Of a stretch of DNA of 64,000 nucleotides, positions 55,711 through 64,000 are shown in pieces. Made by a program: the position numbers and the translations under genes. Position 1 is the first letter of the stretch. Every line of letters starts with the position of its first letter. Source of the DNA: Streptomyces spirodelae (GTDB taxonomy: Bacteria > Actinomycetota > Actinomycetes > Streptomycetales > Streptomycetaceae). Under the pieces are notes generated by a model. The model saw nothing but the letters and a program-made list of their open reading frames with translations, was not told where the DNA came from and ran no database searches. The DNA is taken from positions 1 through 64,000 of the forward strand of contig NZ_JAFFZN010000019.1 of NCBI RefSeq assembly GCF_017676385.1, given 5' to 3'.

Positions 55711-56115
55711 TCAGCTCGGCGAAGCAGTGCGCAGCGTGTCGAGGGCCGCTTGGATGCGTGCGGTGGCTTCCTCGGCGATCGGCTGCATCTCCGTGCGTCC
55801 GGGCACGGTGACCATCACGTTGGGATCGAGTGCCTGTACGAGGGTCCGGCCGTGTTCGGCTGTCCGGACCACGACATTGCACGGGAGCAGCAGGCCGATC
55901 TCACGTTCGATGTCCAGGGCGCGGTGAGCCAGTTGCGGATTGCAGGCACCCAGGATCACGTAGTCCTCCATGGTGTGACCCAGCTTCTCCCGGAGCGTGG
56001 CGGTCACGTCGATCTCGGTGAGGGTGCCGAAGCCCTGCTCCTTGAAGGCTTCCTTCACTCTCGGGACGGCTTGGTCGTAGGGCAGGTCGAGGGTGAGGGT
56101 GCGGGCGTAGTCCAT
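55711..56115 (-). CDS. DUF302 family protein
   Basis: 134 aa. DUF302 beta-alpha fold, with LDLPYDQAVPRVKEAFKEQGFGTLTEIDVTATLREKLG and YVILGACNPQLAHRALDIEREIGLLLPCNVVV, the typical CxPxxA...LPCNVVV pattern. Role unknown, but often found in stress and sulfur/hypoxia clusters; two Cys could bind a metal or react. Ribosome site GGGAGGA 8 nt before ATG. Confidence 0.88.
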   Translation of the reverse strand: MDYARTLTLDLPYDQAVPRVKEAFKEQGFGTLTEIDVTATLREKLGHTMEDYVILGACNPQLAHRALDIEREIGLLLPCNVVVRTAEHGRTLVQALDPNVMVTVPGRTEMQPIAEEATARIQAALDTLRTASPS

Positions 56116-56188
56116 CTTTTCGCGTCCTCCCTGCTCGAGTACGGTCCCGCCCCGGTCGACGCTTCATCGAGCGGGGCGATGTGGTGGT

Positions 56189-56878
56189 CTACCGGGTGTG
56201 GATGGTGCGGCCGGTAACCTGCTCGGGATGGACGCGGACCCACAGTTCGCGCCGCCCTCCGGCCCATGGCTCCGCTCCCGGCCGGTCGGCGAGAAGAGCG
56301 ACCGCGCCGCGGTCGGTGAGGTGTCGGGCCGTTCCGGTGATCAGGACGCTCCAGCCGCGGCTGTGGTGTTCGTCCATGTGGTCGGCCTCGAAGGCGACAC
56401 GGTCCCCTTCGGTCGCTGCCGCGGGGCCGCCGGCCTCGGTCCTGTAGACGATGGTGCGGCCGTCGACCAGGAAGTTCACCGGCAGGATCACGGGAGCCTG
56501 TCCAGCGCTCAGGCCGATCCTGCCGATGCCGTGGGTGCCGAGCCGCTGCCAGCACTCGTCCTCCGAGAGCCGTGCCAGCACGGGACGGGCGGCGGCGGCC
56601 TGCTGGCCGGGCTCCGGCTCGCGCGGGCCTTCCTTCAACTCGTCGTACGGCATCTCCAGCACAGCGGCGAGGCGCATGAGCGCGGCGGGGTCGAAGTCGT
56701 CGCTCAAGGTCTCCAGGTGGTTCAGGTAGGCGACGGACATCCCGGCCCGGAGCGCCACCTCGTCCCTGGAGAGCCCCAGTTGCTCACGGCGCACGGCACA
56801 GCGCGTCGCGATCGTGTCGTCGCCCGGTCTCCCGGAGTTCGCGTCGGGGGCGCCTGGGCGCGGCCTGTCGCTATGCAT
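56189..56878 (-). CDS. XRE HTH fused to pyridoxamine 5'-phosphate oxidase-like domain
   Basis: 229 aa. HTH (about 20-85): CAVRREQLGLSRDEVALRAGMSVAYLNHLE. PNPOx-like split-barrel (about 95-229) with LSEDECWQRLGTHGIGRIGLSAGQAPVILPVNFLVDGRTIVYRTEAGG and a VAFEADHMDEHHSRGWSVLITGTARHLTD stretch. It likely binds a flavin or heme and links this to DNA binding, hence a redox-sensing regulator candidate for the island. The ATG at 56878 overlaps the protease gene's stop by 8 nt; GGAGG 9 nt upstream. Confidence 0.85.
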   Translation of the reverse strand: MHSDRPRPGAPDANSGRPGDDTIATRCAVRREQLGLSRDEVALRAGMSVAYLNHLETLSDDFDPAALMRLAAVLEMPYDELKEGPREPEPGQQAAAARPVLARLSEDECWQRLGTHGIGRIGLSAGQAPVILPVNFLVDGRTIVYRTEAGGPAAATEGDRVAFEADHMDEHHSRGWSVLITGTARHLTDRGAVALLADRPGAEPWAGGRRELWVRVHPEQVTGRTIHTR

Positions 56879-57662
56879 CGTCCCAGCCTCCAGGTGCCGC
56901 CTGTTGCGTGCTGTCGCCCTCGGTCCGCGATGCGCGAGTCGTCCGTTTCCAGGTGAGCAGAGGGCCGGGGCCGCTGCCAGTGGTGTCGACCGATCGGGTG
57001 AGGGGTCGTACGCGGCCTTCCCGAGCCGCTCGCTCTCGGAACCGCATCGGCGCGGACCCGGGAAGAACGTCGATGCCCGCGCTTGAGCTCGCCGTCCGGG
57101 CTGTGTCCGCACTGACGCGGAGGGAGTTCGAGACCGACTCGCCGTCGGGTACGGGACTCGCGCGGAGCCGGTGGCCGCGGATCTCCCGCATGATGCGGTC
57201 GGCCAAGGGCCCGACTGCCTCTGCCGTCCTGGTCGTCAGACCGGTGCCGAGACCTGTGTCCGCAGCCTCGACGCCGTAGACCACGAGGTGCCGGGGGAGC
57301 CGGCCCAAGGCCCGGGCGAGCCGCAGGGCGGCACCGAGGCCGAGGCCGTGCGAACTCGGCGAGCTCGCTCCGGCCTCGCACTGCGGCACGACGTCGTCGG
57401 CTTCCAGGCGGTGGACCCGCCCCGGAACCGGTCGTGAGGTCCGGACCGCGTCGACCACGATGACCGAGTCCGCCCTCTCCCACAGGGCCAGCAGGCGAGC
57501 AGGCTCTCCGTCGCTCACCTGGAGCCCCACGGAGGCGGGCAGGGTGCCCTCCTCGGCGTGGCGCGCGAGCCGGGCGATCACGGCGGGGCCGACACCGTCG
57601 TCGCGGCGGTGGACATTGCCGACGCCGACGACGGTGATACGCGCGGAGATGTGTGGGCTCAC
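56871..57662 (-). CDS. [NiFe] hydrogenase maturation protease
   Basis: 263 aa. HyaD/HybD/HoxM-type endopeptidase (about 1-150): VVGVGNVHRRDDGVGPAVIARL (the GxGN..DDGVG region with the first Ni-sensing acidic residue), VIVVDAVRT (second acidic residue). It trims the C-terminal peptide of the hydrogenase large subunit once Ni is in place. The last 100 residues are a disordered tail not found in the usual 150-160 aa enzymes. GTG start. Divergent from the hydrogenase operon, 170 bp away. Confidence 0.85.
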   Translation of the reverse strand: MSPHISARITVVGVGNVHRRDDGVGPAVIARLARHAEEGTLPASVGLQVSDGEPARLLALWERADSVIVVDAVRTSRPVPGRVHRLEADDVVPQCEAGASSPSSHGLGLGAALRLARALGRLPRHLVVYGVEAADTGLGTGLTTRTAEAVGPLADRIMREIRGHRLRASPVPDGESVSNSLRVSADTARTASSSAGIDVLPGSAPMRFRERAAREGRVRPLTRSVDTTGSGPGPLLTWKRTTRASRTEGDSTQQAAPGGWDDA

Positions 57663-57832
57663 TCCCTGCTTCCTACCGCACCCCGGGTCCCGAACGGTGA
57701 CGCCCGTGCGAGGCCACCGTATGGAGGGACGAGGGGCGTCCGTCTGGCTCCATGGCCGCCGCGGGTCGGTCCGGCAGACGGGAGCGCACTTGATACTGGC
57801 CGCGTCCCAGCCTCCGTACCGGGAGATGAGCG
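57663..57832. other. Divergent promoter region of the hydrogenase locus
   Basis: 170 bp between the protease gene (minus) and the Fe-S subunit gene (plus). A GGGAC...GTCC pair lies near 57726-57751 with a 7-bp gap, too wide for a DosR box. TTGATA at about 57788 may belong to a promoter. Confidence 0.45.
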
Positions 57833-58990
57833 ATGACTGTCGGCACAGCGGTGAGCACGGTGCTCGACCGGGACGGGCTGGACGCGCTCATCACGCTGCT
57901 GGCCGAAGACGGGCGCACAGTGATCGGGCCGACCGTGCGTGACCAGGCCATCGTGCTGGCCGAGATCGGGAGCGGCGCCGACCTGCCGTACGGGTGGGGC
58001 GTCGAGTTGGAGGCAGGCCACTACCGGCTGCGGTCCCGCGCCGACGGTGCTGCCTTCGCACACAGCGCGGGGCCACAGTCGTGGAAGACGTACCTGCATC
58101 CGCAGCGCGAGCGCCAGTGGACCGCCGACCTCACGGCAGACGGCGACATGGAGGTCAGGGAAGAGACAAGCCCACCGCCGTCGTACGCGTTCATCGGGGT
58201 GCGGCCCTGCGATCTGCGGGCGATCGCCATTCAGGACCGGGTGCTCGGCGGCGGCCCCCACGCGGACACGCGGTACGCGGCCCGCCGTCGGCAGGCGTTC
58301 GTGGTGGCAGTGGAGTGCACCGAGCCCGGCGCCACCTGCTTCTGCGTGTCCATGGGGACGGGGCCGGCCGTCGGGCCCGGCTACGACCTGGCGCTCACCG
58401 AGGTGGTCGACGGCCGCGGTCATCGCTTTCTGGCCCGGGTCGGCAGCCCGGAAGGCGAGGCGGTACTGGCCCGGCTGCCGCACGTCCCGGCGGACGAGGA
58501 GACCGCCGGGACGGCCCGCAGACTGGTGGAGGAAGCGGCCGCGCGGATGGGTCGCACGATGCCCGAGGTCGACCTGCGGGAGCTGATGCGGGAGACGCTG
58601 GACGCCGAACGTTGGAACGACGTCACCGCACGCTGTCTGACCTGCGGAAACTGCACCATGGCCTGCCCCACGTGCTTCTGTACCACCGTGGAGGACGTCA
58701 CCGATCTGACCGGTGAGCACGCCGAGCGGTGGCGGCGGTGGGAGTCCTGTTTCGACGTGGACTTCACCCACCTGTCCTCCGGTCCGGTACGGGCGTCACC
58801 GCTCAGCCGCTACCGGCAGTGGCTCACCCATAAGGTCGGCACCTGGCACGACCAGTTCGACAGCACGGGGTGTGTGGGCTGTGGCCGGTGCATCGTGTGG
58901 TGCCCGGTCGGTATCGACATCACCGAGGAGGCCCACGCGCTCGACGCCGAGCGGGCCGCCGCCTCGGGCGACGGCGAGGTGGAGCGGTGA
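57833..58990 (+). CDS. hydB: Hydrogenase Fe-S subunit (HydB-like, group 3b)
   Basis: 385 aa. Two [4Fe-4S] ferredoxin-like clusters near the C-terminus: CLTCGNCTMACPTCFC (about 280-296) and CVGCGRCIVWCPVGID (about 345-360). N-terminal FIGVRPCDLRAIAIQD and VAVECTEPGATCFCVSMGTG are the HydB/AsrA family signatures. It passes electrons between the flavin subunit and the hydrogenase core. ATG start. Its stop overlaps the next GTG (GTGA), so all five genes are one operon. Confidence 0.9.
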   Translation: MTVGTAVSTVLDRDGLDALITLLAEDGRTVIGPTVRDQAIVLAEIGSGADLPYGWGVELEAGHYRLRSRADGAAFAHSAGPQSWKTYLHPQRERQWTADLTADGDMEVREETSPPPSYAFIGVRPCDLRAIAIQDRVLGGGPHADTRYAARRRQAFVVAVECTEPGATCFCVSMGTGPAVGPGYDLALTEVVDGRGHRFLARVGSPEGEAVLARLPHVPADEETAGTARRLVEEAAARMGRTMPEVDLRELMRETLDAERWNDVTARCLTCGNCTMACPTCFCTTVEDVTDLTGEHAERWRRWESCFDVDFTHLSSGPVRASPLSRYRQWLTHKVGTWHDQFDSTGCVGCGRCIVWCPVGIDITEEAHALDAERAAASGDGEVER

Positions 58991-59469
58991 CGGCCGGGCG
59001 GCGCGACTTCCTCCAATCGCTGCCTCCGGTGCACCGCGGCTGGCTGCTCGGCTTCGCGCACGAGGTCACCCTCCCTGCGGAGACCCGGATCTTCGGTGAG
59101 GACGACGTCGCCGACCGGTTCTGGGTCGTGCGCAGCGGACTGGTCGCGCTGGACGTGCACATCCCAGGACGCGGCCCCGTCGTCGTGGAGACCGTCGCGG
59201 ACGGAGAACTTCTCGGCTGGTCCTGGCTCTTCGAGCCCTACCGCTGGCACCTGGGAGCCCGCACTCGCAGCGCGGTGGAAGCCTGGGAGTTCGACGCCGC
59301 CCGGGTACGCGCGGCGATGGAGGACTCGCCGGCCGCCGGGCTGGCGCTCTTCCGCACCATCGCCGACCAGGTGATCGGAGAGCGGCTGCGCTCCGCGCGT
59401 ACGCGGCTGCTGGACCTGTACGGGAACGACAGGAGCCGCGAATCCGGCGTCCGGGGTGCGGTCGGATGA
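58987..59469 (+). CDS. Cyclic-nucleotide-binding-like (CRP-type) protein in hydrogenase operon
   Basis: 160 aa, single cNMP-binding-like beta-barrel: FLQSLPPVHRGWLLGFAHEVTLPAETRIFGEDDVADRFWVVRSGLVALDVHIPG and ETVADGELLGWSWLFEPYRWHLGARTRSAVEAWEFD. The phosphate-binding Arg region is not clear, and there is no HTH. Placed between the HydB and HydG genes with 4-nt overlaps on both sides, so it must be made with the hydrogenase; its role (cofactor sensing or tuning) is unknown. Actinobacterial Hyh operons show similar genes. Confidence 0.85.
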   Translation: MTAGRRDFLQSLPPVHRGWLLGFAHEVTLPAETRIFGEDDVADRFWVVRSGLVALDVHIPGRGPVVVETVADGELLGWSWLFEPYRWHLGARTRSAVEAWEFDAARVRAAMEDSPAAGLALFRTIADQVIGERLRSARTRLLDLYGNDRSRESGVRGAVG

Positions 59470-60302
59470 CCGTATTGGCGCCCGGGGCCGCTCCCGCGCT
59501 GCCACCATCGCCCTACCGGGTGGTGGGCCGGCGCCTTGAGACCTCCGACACGGCGACGATCGAACTGGAGCCGGTGCGCTCGGGACTCGCACCCTTCTCG
59601 CCCGGCCAGTTCGCCATGGTGTACGGCTTCGGAGTGGGCGACATCCCCCTGTCGGTCTCCCGTATCGAGGGTGACCGGCTTACCCACACCATCCGCTCCG
59701 TCGGAGCGGTCTCCTCCAGGCTGGCGAGCCTGGAGGGCGGCGCCTCGGTCGGAGTCCGCGGCCCCTTCGGCACCGGCTGGGACCTGACGGCCGCGATGGG
59801 ACGGGACCTCCTGATCGTCGCGGGGGGCCTCGGTCTGGCCCCGCTGCGCCCGCTGATCACCGCGGCCCTCACGGCACCGGAGCGGTACGGGCGGGTGAAC
59901 GTCCTGATCGGAGCCCGGAGCCCCGGTGACCTCCTCTACGCGGACGAGGCCGAGCGGTGGCGTGCCGCCGACGCCCGTGTCCTGGTCACCGTCGACCGGC
60001 CCGACGACACGTGGCGTGGTGACGTGGGGGTGGTGACCGGGCTGCTCAACCGTGCAGAGTTCGACCCCGGCGCAACCGCGGCCTTCCTGTGCGGCCCCGA
60101 AGTGATGATGCGGGCCACCGCCCGCGATCTCGCGCGCCGGGGCATCGCTGCCGACCGGACGCAGGTCTCTTTGGAGCGCACCATGCACTGCGGCACCGGG
60201 CACTGCGGCCACTGCCAGCTCGGACCGCTGCTGCTGTGCCGGGACGGTCCTGTGGTGCGCTGGGACCACGCCGAACCGCTGCTCGCTGTCAGGGAGTTGT
60301 GA
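59466..60302 (+). CDS. hydG: Hydrogenase FAD/NAD(P)-binding subunit (HydG-like)
   Basis: 278 aa. Ferredoxin-reductase fold: FAD-binding PLSVSRIEGD and GVRGPFGTGWDL, NAD(P)-binding IVAGGLGLAPLRPLI, then a C-terminal [2Fe-2S] site CGTGHCGHCQLGPLLLC (about 246-262). It links NAD(P)H to the Fe-S chain of the group 3b enzyme. ATG overlaps the preceding stop by 4 nt, and hydD follows after 1 nt. Confidence 0.92.
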   Translation: MTVLAPGAAPALPPSPYRVVGRRLETSDTATIELEPVRSGLAPFSPGQFAMVYGFGVGDIPLSVSRIEGDRLTHTIRSVGAVSSRLASLEGGASVGVRGPFGTGWDLTAAMGRDLLIVAGGLGLAPLRPLITAALTAPERYGRVNVLIGARSPGDLLYADEAERWRAADARVLVTVDRPDDTWRGDVGVVTGLLNRAEFDPGATAAFLCGPEVMMRATARDLARRGIAADRTQVSLERTMHCGTGHCGHCQLGPLLLCRDGPVVRWDHAEPLLAVREL

Positions 60303-60303
60303 G

Positions 60304-61101
60304 ATGGGAGACGAGGAGCGGGAGAACGGTCGGCGGCCCCGGCTGGCGGTCTGGAAGTTCGCCTCCTGTGACGGCTGCCAACTGACCCTGCTCGACTGCG
60401 AGGACGAACTGCTCGCCCTGTCCGGGAAGGTGGAAGTGGCCTTCTTCCACGAGGCGGTCACCGCGCCGGACGAGGGCATGTACGACCTGTCGTTGGTCGA
60501 CGGCTCCATCACCACCCCTGCCGACGCCGAGCGAGTACAGCACGTACGTGCGGTCTCCCGCCGCCTGGTGACCCTCGGCGCGTGCGCGACCGCCGGCGGC
60601 ATCCAGGCGCTGCGCAACTACGCCGACGTGGCCGAGTTCCGCGCAGCCGTCTACGCCAGTGACGCGTACATCGACACTCTCGCCACCTCGACCCCGATCA
60701 GCGCCCACGTGCCGGTCGACTTCGAACTGCGCGGCTGCCCGATCGACCGCGGACAGCTGCTGGAAGTCATCACCGCCTACCTCGCTGGCCGCACCCCGGA
60801 CACACCCGCGCACAGCGTGTGCTTCGAATGCAAACGACGCGGCACCCCCTGCATCGTCGTCGCCCGCGGCATTCCCTGTCTTGGCCCGGTCACCCACGCG
60901 GGATGCGGGGCCCTGTGCCCCGCCTACGGACGCGGCTGCTACGGATGCTTCGGCCCGTCGAACTCCACCAAGTTCCCCGCCTTCATCCCTCTACTGCGCC
61001 GTGACGGCATGAACACCCTGGACGTCGTACGGGCGTTGCGCACCTTCAACACCGCCGCGCCGGAGTTCGACGCCGCTTCCAGGAAGGAGGAGCTCGGATG
61101 A
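60304..61101 (+). CDS. hydD: [NiFe] hydrogenase small subunit (HydD-like)
   Basis: 265 aa. NADH:quinone oxidoreductase 20-kDa/small-subunit family. Proximal cluster KFASCDGCQLTLLDCED and TLGACATAGG, ELRGCPID, then CFECKRRGTPC and CYGCFGPSN for further clusters. It electronically connects the NiFe site and the HydB clusters. Coupled to the large-subunit gene (ATGA at 61098). Confidence 0.92.
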   Translation: MGDEERENGRRPRLAVWKFASCDGCQLTLLDCEDELLALSGKVEVAFFHEAVTAPDEGMYDLSLVDGSITTPADAERVQHVRAVSRRLVTLGACATAGGIQALRNYADVAEFRAAVYASDAYIDTLATSTPISAHVPVDFELRGCPIDRGQLLEVITAYLAGRTPDTPAHSVCFECKRRGTPCIVVARGIPCLGPVTHAGCGALCPAYGRGCYGCFGPSNSTKFPAFIPLLRRDGMNTLDVVRALRTFNTAAPEFDAASRKEELG

Positions 61102-62450
61102 GTGCGGAGGTCGAAAGAGAACTGCCTCTCGGCCCCCTCACCAGGGTCGAGGGCCAGGGCACCTTGCGCTTGCGGCTGCGAGGCGACCAGATCGTGGACA
61201 GCCGGCTGGCCATCTTCGAGCCGCCGCGCTTCTTCGAAGCGTTCCTGCGCGGACGCTCCTACACGGAACCACCGGACATCACTTCCCGCGTCTGCGGGAT
61301 CTGTCCGGTCGCCTACCAGACGAGCGCCTGCCGCGCGCTGGAGGACGCCTGCGGCGTCACCGTCGGCGGCCAACTGGCCGCCCTGCGCCGACTGCTGTAC
61401 TGCGGGGAATGGATCGAAAGCCAGACCCTGCACATCTACCTGCTGCACGCACCGGACTTCCTCGGCTGCTCCGACGTCGTCGAACTCGCCGGTATCAGCA
61501 CGGCCGACGTCGAGCGCGGCCTTCGCCTCAAGCAGGCGGGCAACGCCATCGTCGAGCAGCTCGGCGGACGCTCCATCCACCCGATCAACGTCCGCCTCGG
61601 TGGCTTCCACCGCGTCCCCGCCCGCACCGAGCTCCGCCCTCTGGAGGAGCGCCTGCGCCGCGCCCGGGACGACGCGGAGGCGACGGTGCGCTGGGTGGCC
61701 GGCTTCGACTTCCCCGATGCCGCCAGTGACCATGACTTCTTCGCCCTCGCCGAGCCCGGTACCTACGCCATCGATTCCGGCACCCCGACCGTGCTGCCCG
61801 CTCCCGGCCCCGCCGCCGAGCCGGAGCCCCCACGTACGTTCCCGCTGAGCGCTTTCGGCGAGCACGTGGTCGAACACCAGGTCCCCTACTCCACAGCCCT
61901 GCAGGCCCGGCTCGACGGGCGTCGCCACCTGGCGGGCTCCCTCGCCCGCTTCGCCATCAGCGGCCGGTGGCTGCCACCGGAGATCCGTGGACTGGCACGG
62001 GAAACGGGGCTCGGCGATCCGGCGGCGGGAGCGGTGTGCCGCAACCCGTTCCGCAGCATCGTCGTACGCGCCCTCGAAGTGCTCTACGCCGTGCAGGAGG
62101 CGCTGCGCATCATCGACGCGTACGAGCCGCCGCCGGTCGCCCACGTCGACGTCCCGGCCCGTGCGGGCACCGGCCACGGTGCTACGGAGGCCCCCCGCGG
62201 CCTGCTCTACCACCGCTACACCCTCGACACCGCCGGCACCGTCACCGACGCCGTGCTCGTCCCGCCGACCTCCCAGAACCAGGGCGCCATCGAGGAGGAC
62301 GTACGACGCGTACTGGAGAGGCGTCTCGCGACCGGTCACTCCTCCGACGAAGAGCTCGCAGCGCTGAGCGAGCGCGCCGTCCGCAATCACGACCCCTGCA
62401 TCTCCTGCTCCGCCCATTTCCTGCGCCTCTCGGTGACGCGCGAGGAGTGA
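61098..62450 (+). CDS. hydA: [NiFe] hydrogenase large subunit (HydA-like, group 3b)
   Basis: 450 aa. Ni ligands: L1 RVCGICPVAYQTS (C66, C69) and L2 DPCISCSAH (C434, C437, H440). Ten residues follow His440, the peptide that the maturation protease would remove. Group 3b hydrogenases (sulfhydrogenase type) couple H2 to NAD(P)H and often work under hypoxia; in Mycobacterium smegmatis Hyh is induced in low O2. Hydrogenase accessory genes other than the protease are not in the window. Confidence 0.93.
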   Translation: MSAEVERELPLGPLTRVEGQGTLRLRLRGDQIVDSRLAIFEPPRFFEAFLRGRSYTEPPDITSRVCGICPVAYQTSACRALEDACGVTVGGQLAALRRLLYCGEWIESQTLHIYLLHAPDFLGCSDVVELAGISTADVERGLRLKQAGNAIVEQLGGRSIHPINVRLGGFHRVPARTELRPLEERLRRARDDAEATVRWVAGFDFPDAASDHDFFALAEPGTYAIDSGTPTVLPAPGPAAEPEPPRTFPLSAFGEHVVEHQVPYSTALQARLDGRRHLAGSLARFAISGRWLPPEIRGLARETGLGDPAAGAVCRNPFRSIVVRALEVLYAVQEALRIIDAYEPPPVAHVDVPARAGTGHGATEAPRGLLYHRYTLDTAGTVTDAVLVPPTSQNQGAIEEDVRRVLERRLATGHSSDEELAALSERAVRNHDPCISCSAHFLRLSVTREE

Positions 62451-62457
62451 CCGGGCA

Positions 62458-62501
62458 GCCCGCAGAACACGCGATCACAAGGCGGATGATGAGCTGCGGG
62501 C
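62458..62501. terminator. Possible bidirectional hairpin between hydA and the VOC gene
   Basis: GCCCGCAG (62458-62465) and CTGCGGGC (62494-62501), 8-bp stem with a long 28-nt loop, directly in the gap between two convergent genes. Weak because of the loop size. Confidence 0.35.
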
Positions 62502-62502
62502 C

Positions 62503-62856
62503 TTACGAACGCCGCTCGCCGAGAATGCAGAACTCGTTGCCCTCGGGGTCTGCCAGTACGACCCAGGACTGATCACCTTGGCCGATGTCGACACGCCGGG
62601 CGCCATGAGCCACCAGGCGCGCCACCTCGGCCTCCTGGTCGTCGGGCCTGAAGTCGAGATGGAGTCTGCTCTTGCTCTGCTTGGCTTCGTCGAGCCGGAC
62701 GAAGTCCAGCCCCGGCATGCGGTCGGGCGCCGGGCGGATCTCGAACTCGTCGTCCGAGGAGTGGACCACGACCCACCCGAGGGCCTCGGCCCACCACTGC
62801 CCCAGGGCTGCCGGGTCCGCCGAGTGAACGATTACCTGTTCCCATTCCAAGGTCAT
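62503..62856 (-). CDS. VOC-superfamily (glyoxalase/bleomycin-resistance-like) protein
   Basis: 117 aa, single VOC domain. EWEQVIVHSADPAALGQWWAEALGWVVV start, PGLDFVRLDEAKQSKSRLHLDFRPDD and WVVLADPEGNEFCILG end: the glyoxalase_6-like pattern with His and Glu metal ligands. Substrate unknown; a small-molecule-binding or resistance protein. Convergent with the hydrogenase operon. Confidence 0.88.
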   Translation of the reverse strand: MTLEWEQVIVHSADPAALGQWWAEALGWVVVHSSDDEFEIRPAPDRMPGLDFVRLDEAKQSKSRLHLDFRPDDQEAEVARLVAHGARRVDIGQGDQSWVVLADPEGNEFCILGERRS

Positions 62857-63078
62857 CCGCAGAGCTTATACATGGCAGACGGACCACCCAGCACTCCGTC
62901 GAGCGGATCGCGGTGGCTACGTCCCGCGGCCCCGCGGAGGAGTTCGGCTGTTGTTCCCTTTCCGTACAGGTTCAGCGCGGGGACGGCTGGCACGATTTCA
63001 CAGGTCCGCTCGCCGGTGACCGGCGAAGCCGCGCCGACAGTCGACGTCGCGCAGAATTCCACGTACTCCAGGGCTGGC

Positions 63079-64000
63079 CATGTCAACTGAAGAAGTTTCC
63101 GCGCCACCGGCGACGGCCGCTGTTCCCACGCCTCGCTCGCATTCCGAGCACATACCGTCCGAGCAGAAGAAAACGGCCCGCAGGGAACACCGGTACGACA
63201 TCGACCTGCTGCGCGTCATCTGCGCCTGTTCCGTCATTCTCGGGCACGTCGGTGGCGAGTGCATGCAGGCCGTCGGCAAGAGTGCTGAGAACGGACGGGC
63301 GGTCTACTGGACAGGCCTGTTCCTCGATTCGGTGACCAGTTGGGCCGTCCCCATGTATTTCGCGATCGCCGGGTGGGCCGTGCTGGTGGGAGCGCCGCCG
63401 CGGGACGGGGGAACGCTGCGCAAGCGGTCACTGCGCATGATCATCCCGGTGGGCGTCTGGTCGGCGGTCTATCTGGCCTGGGGCCGCTGGCGGGACACGA
63501 ACGGAGCGCCGACGCCGAAGCTGGCCCTGGACGCCGCCTTCGGCACCGTCCAGCCCGCCTTCCACCTGTGGTACTTCTACGCCCACGTACCGCTGATCCT
63601 GATTCTCGGCTTCGTGATGCTGCTGAAGGCCGGCAAACGCCCCTGGGGCGTCGTCGCGGCGCTCGTGGTGATCTCAGCGGGCCCCACGGCCTTCAGCGAC
63701 CTGGCGGAGCTCACCGGATGGGACGTGCCCCGCTTCGGCTGGCAGGTGGGCAGCTATTCGCTGATCTACGCGGTCGTCGGTGCGCTGCTGCTCAGCCTGC
63801 CGGCCACCAGGCGCGCTCACCGCTGGTGGTGGCTCGCGGGCGCGGTGGTCTCGCTGGCCGCTGTGCTGTGGTCGCAGGACCGCATCCACTTCGTGATCCC
63901 CAACGCCAGCGTCTTCGTGGCCGCCCTCAGCGTCTGCGTACTGCTGGCCGCCAACGGGGTGCGTATCCCGGAGCGGGTGCGTCCGGTGCTCACCGGACTG
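63079..64000 (+). CDS. Acyltransferase-3 family membrane protein (partial, runs off the window)
   Basis: At least 307 aa; no stop before the window end. N-terminal 40 residues disordered, then the family start YDIDLLRVICACSVILGHVGGE (the R...H motif of membrane acyltransferases), then helices VTSWAVPMYFAIAGWAVLVG, AFHLWYFYAHVPLILILGFVMLL, and further helices to the edge. It probably transfers an acyl group (acetyl, succinyl) to a surface sugar or small molecule. The ATG at 63079 was chosen by reading the frame; an upstream ribosome site is not strong. Confidence 0.85.

Noticed and set aside
57726-57751. GGGAC...GTCC as a DosR box at the hydrogenase promoter
   Set aside because: The arms are 7 bp apart instead of 4 and the flanks do not match, so not accepted. 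No DosR box was seen elsewhere in the island either.

Overview
The window is high-GC actinobacterial chromosome, almost certainly Streptomyces or a close relative. GTG starts are frequent, TGA/ATG overlaps chain genes together, and several promoters look leaderless. The housekeeping order priA, fmt, rsmB, rpe, guaB1, the riboflavin operon, hisE/hisG, an EccA-like ATPase and a uridine-kinase-like gene looks like conserved Streptomyces core synteny; this was recalled, not computed.

Left edge (1-5.5 kb): tRNA-Ser-like remnants border a four-gene minus-strand cassette. In order of transcription it encodes an XRE/TPR regulator, a TIR-domain protein, a STAND-like protein with a degenerate nucleotide-binding loop, and a two-helix membrane protein. 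An identical ten-residue peptide ends the TIR protein and starts the STAND-like protein. This is the best candidate here for an undescribed system, probably a conflict or immunity module assembled through a shared motif.

Core (5.7-40.3 kb): a TetR gene with its own operator, replication restart protein PriA, translation and rRNA-modification genes (fmt, rsmB), rpe, a SorC-type regulator, a KhtTU-like K+/H+ antiporter pair, the GMP reductase GuaB1, a methyltransferase, and an Lrp/amidase/flavin-monooxygenase group that looks like an amino-acid 2-monooxygenase pathway. Next come a nucleobase permease, an MFS transporter, and an FMN-riboswitch-controlled rib operon that includes the riboflavin transporter ribM. 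These are followed by hisE, hisG, a pair of CNNM/CorC-type proteins, an EccA-like AAA+ ATPase, a P-loop kinase and a secreted C39-type peptidase.

Right part (40.4-62.5 kb): a stress and hypoxia island. It starts with a P1B-5 (Nia-type) metal ATPase carrying a C-terminal hemerythrin domain. A CstR-controlled persulfide detoxification set follows: a persulfide dioxygenase-rhodanese fusion, a TauE/SafE exporter, CstR and a YgaP-like rhodanese, with three matching palindromes. Then come a GH65 phosphorylase or hydrolase, an Acg-type nitroreductase, a CBS-BON protein, two tandem universal stress proteins, a type II cation ATPase with a Na,K-ATPase-like M4 motif, a DUF302 protein, an HTH-PNPOx fusion, and a complete group 3b-type [NiFe] hydrogenase with its protease and a cyclic-nucleotide-binding subunit. 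The content resembles dormancy/hypoxia regulons (DosR in mycobacteria, OsdR in Streptomyces), but no DosR-type box was found by eye.

The window ends inside an acyltransferase-3 membrane protein. All product calls come from reading motifs; no database search was possible.
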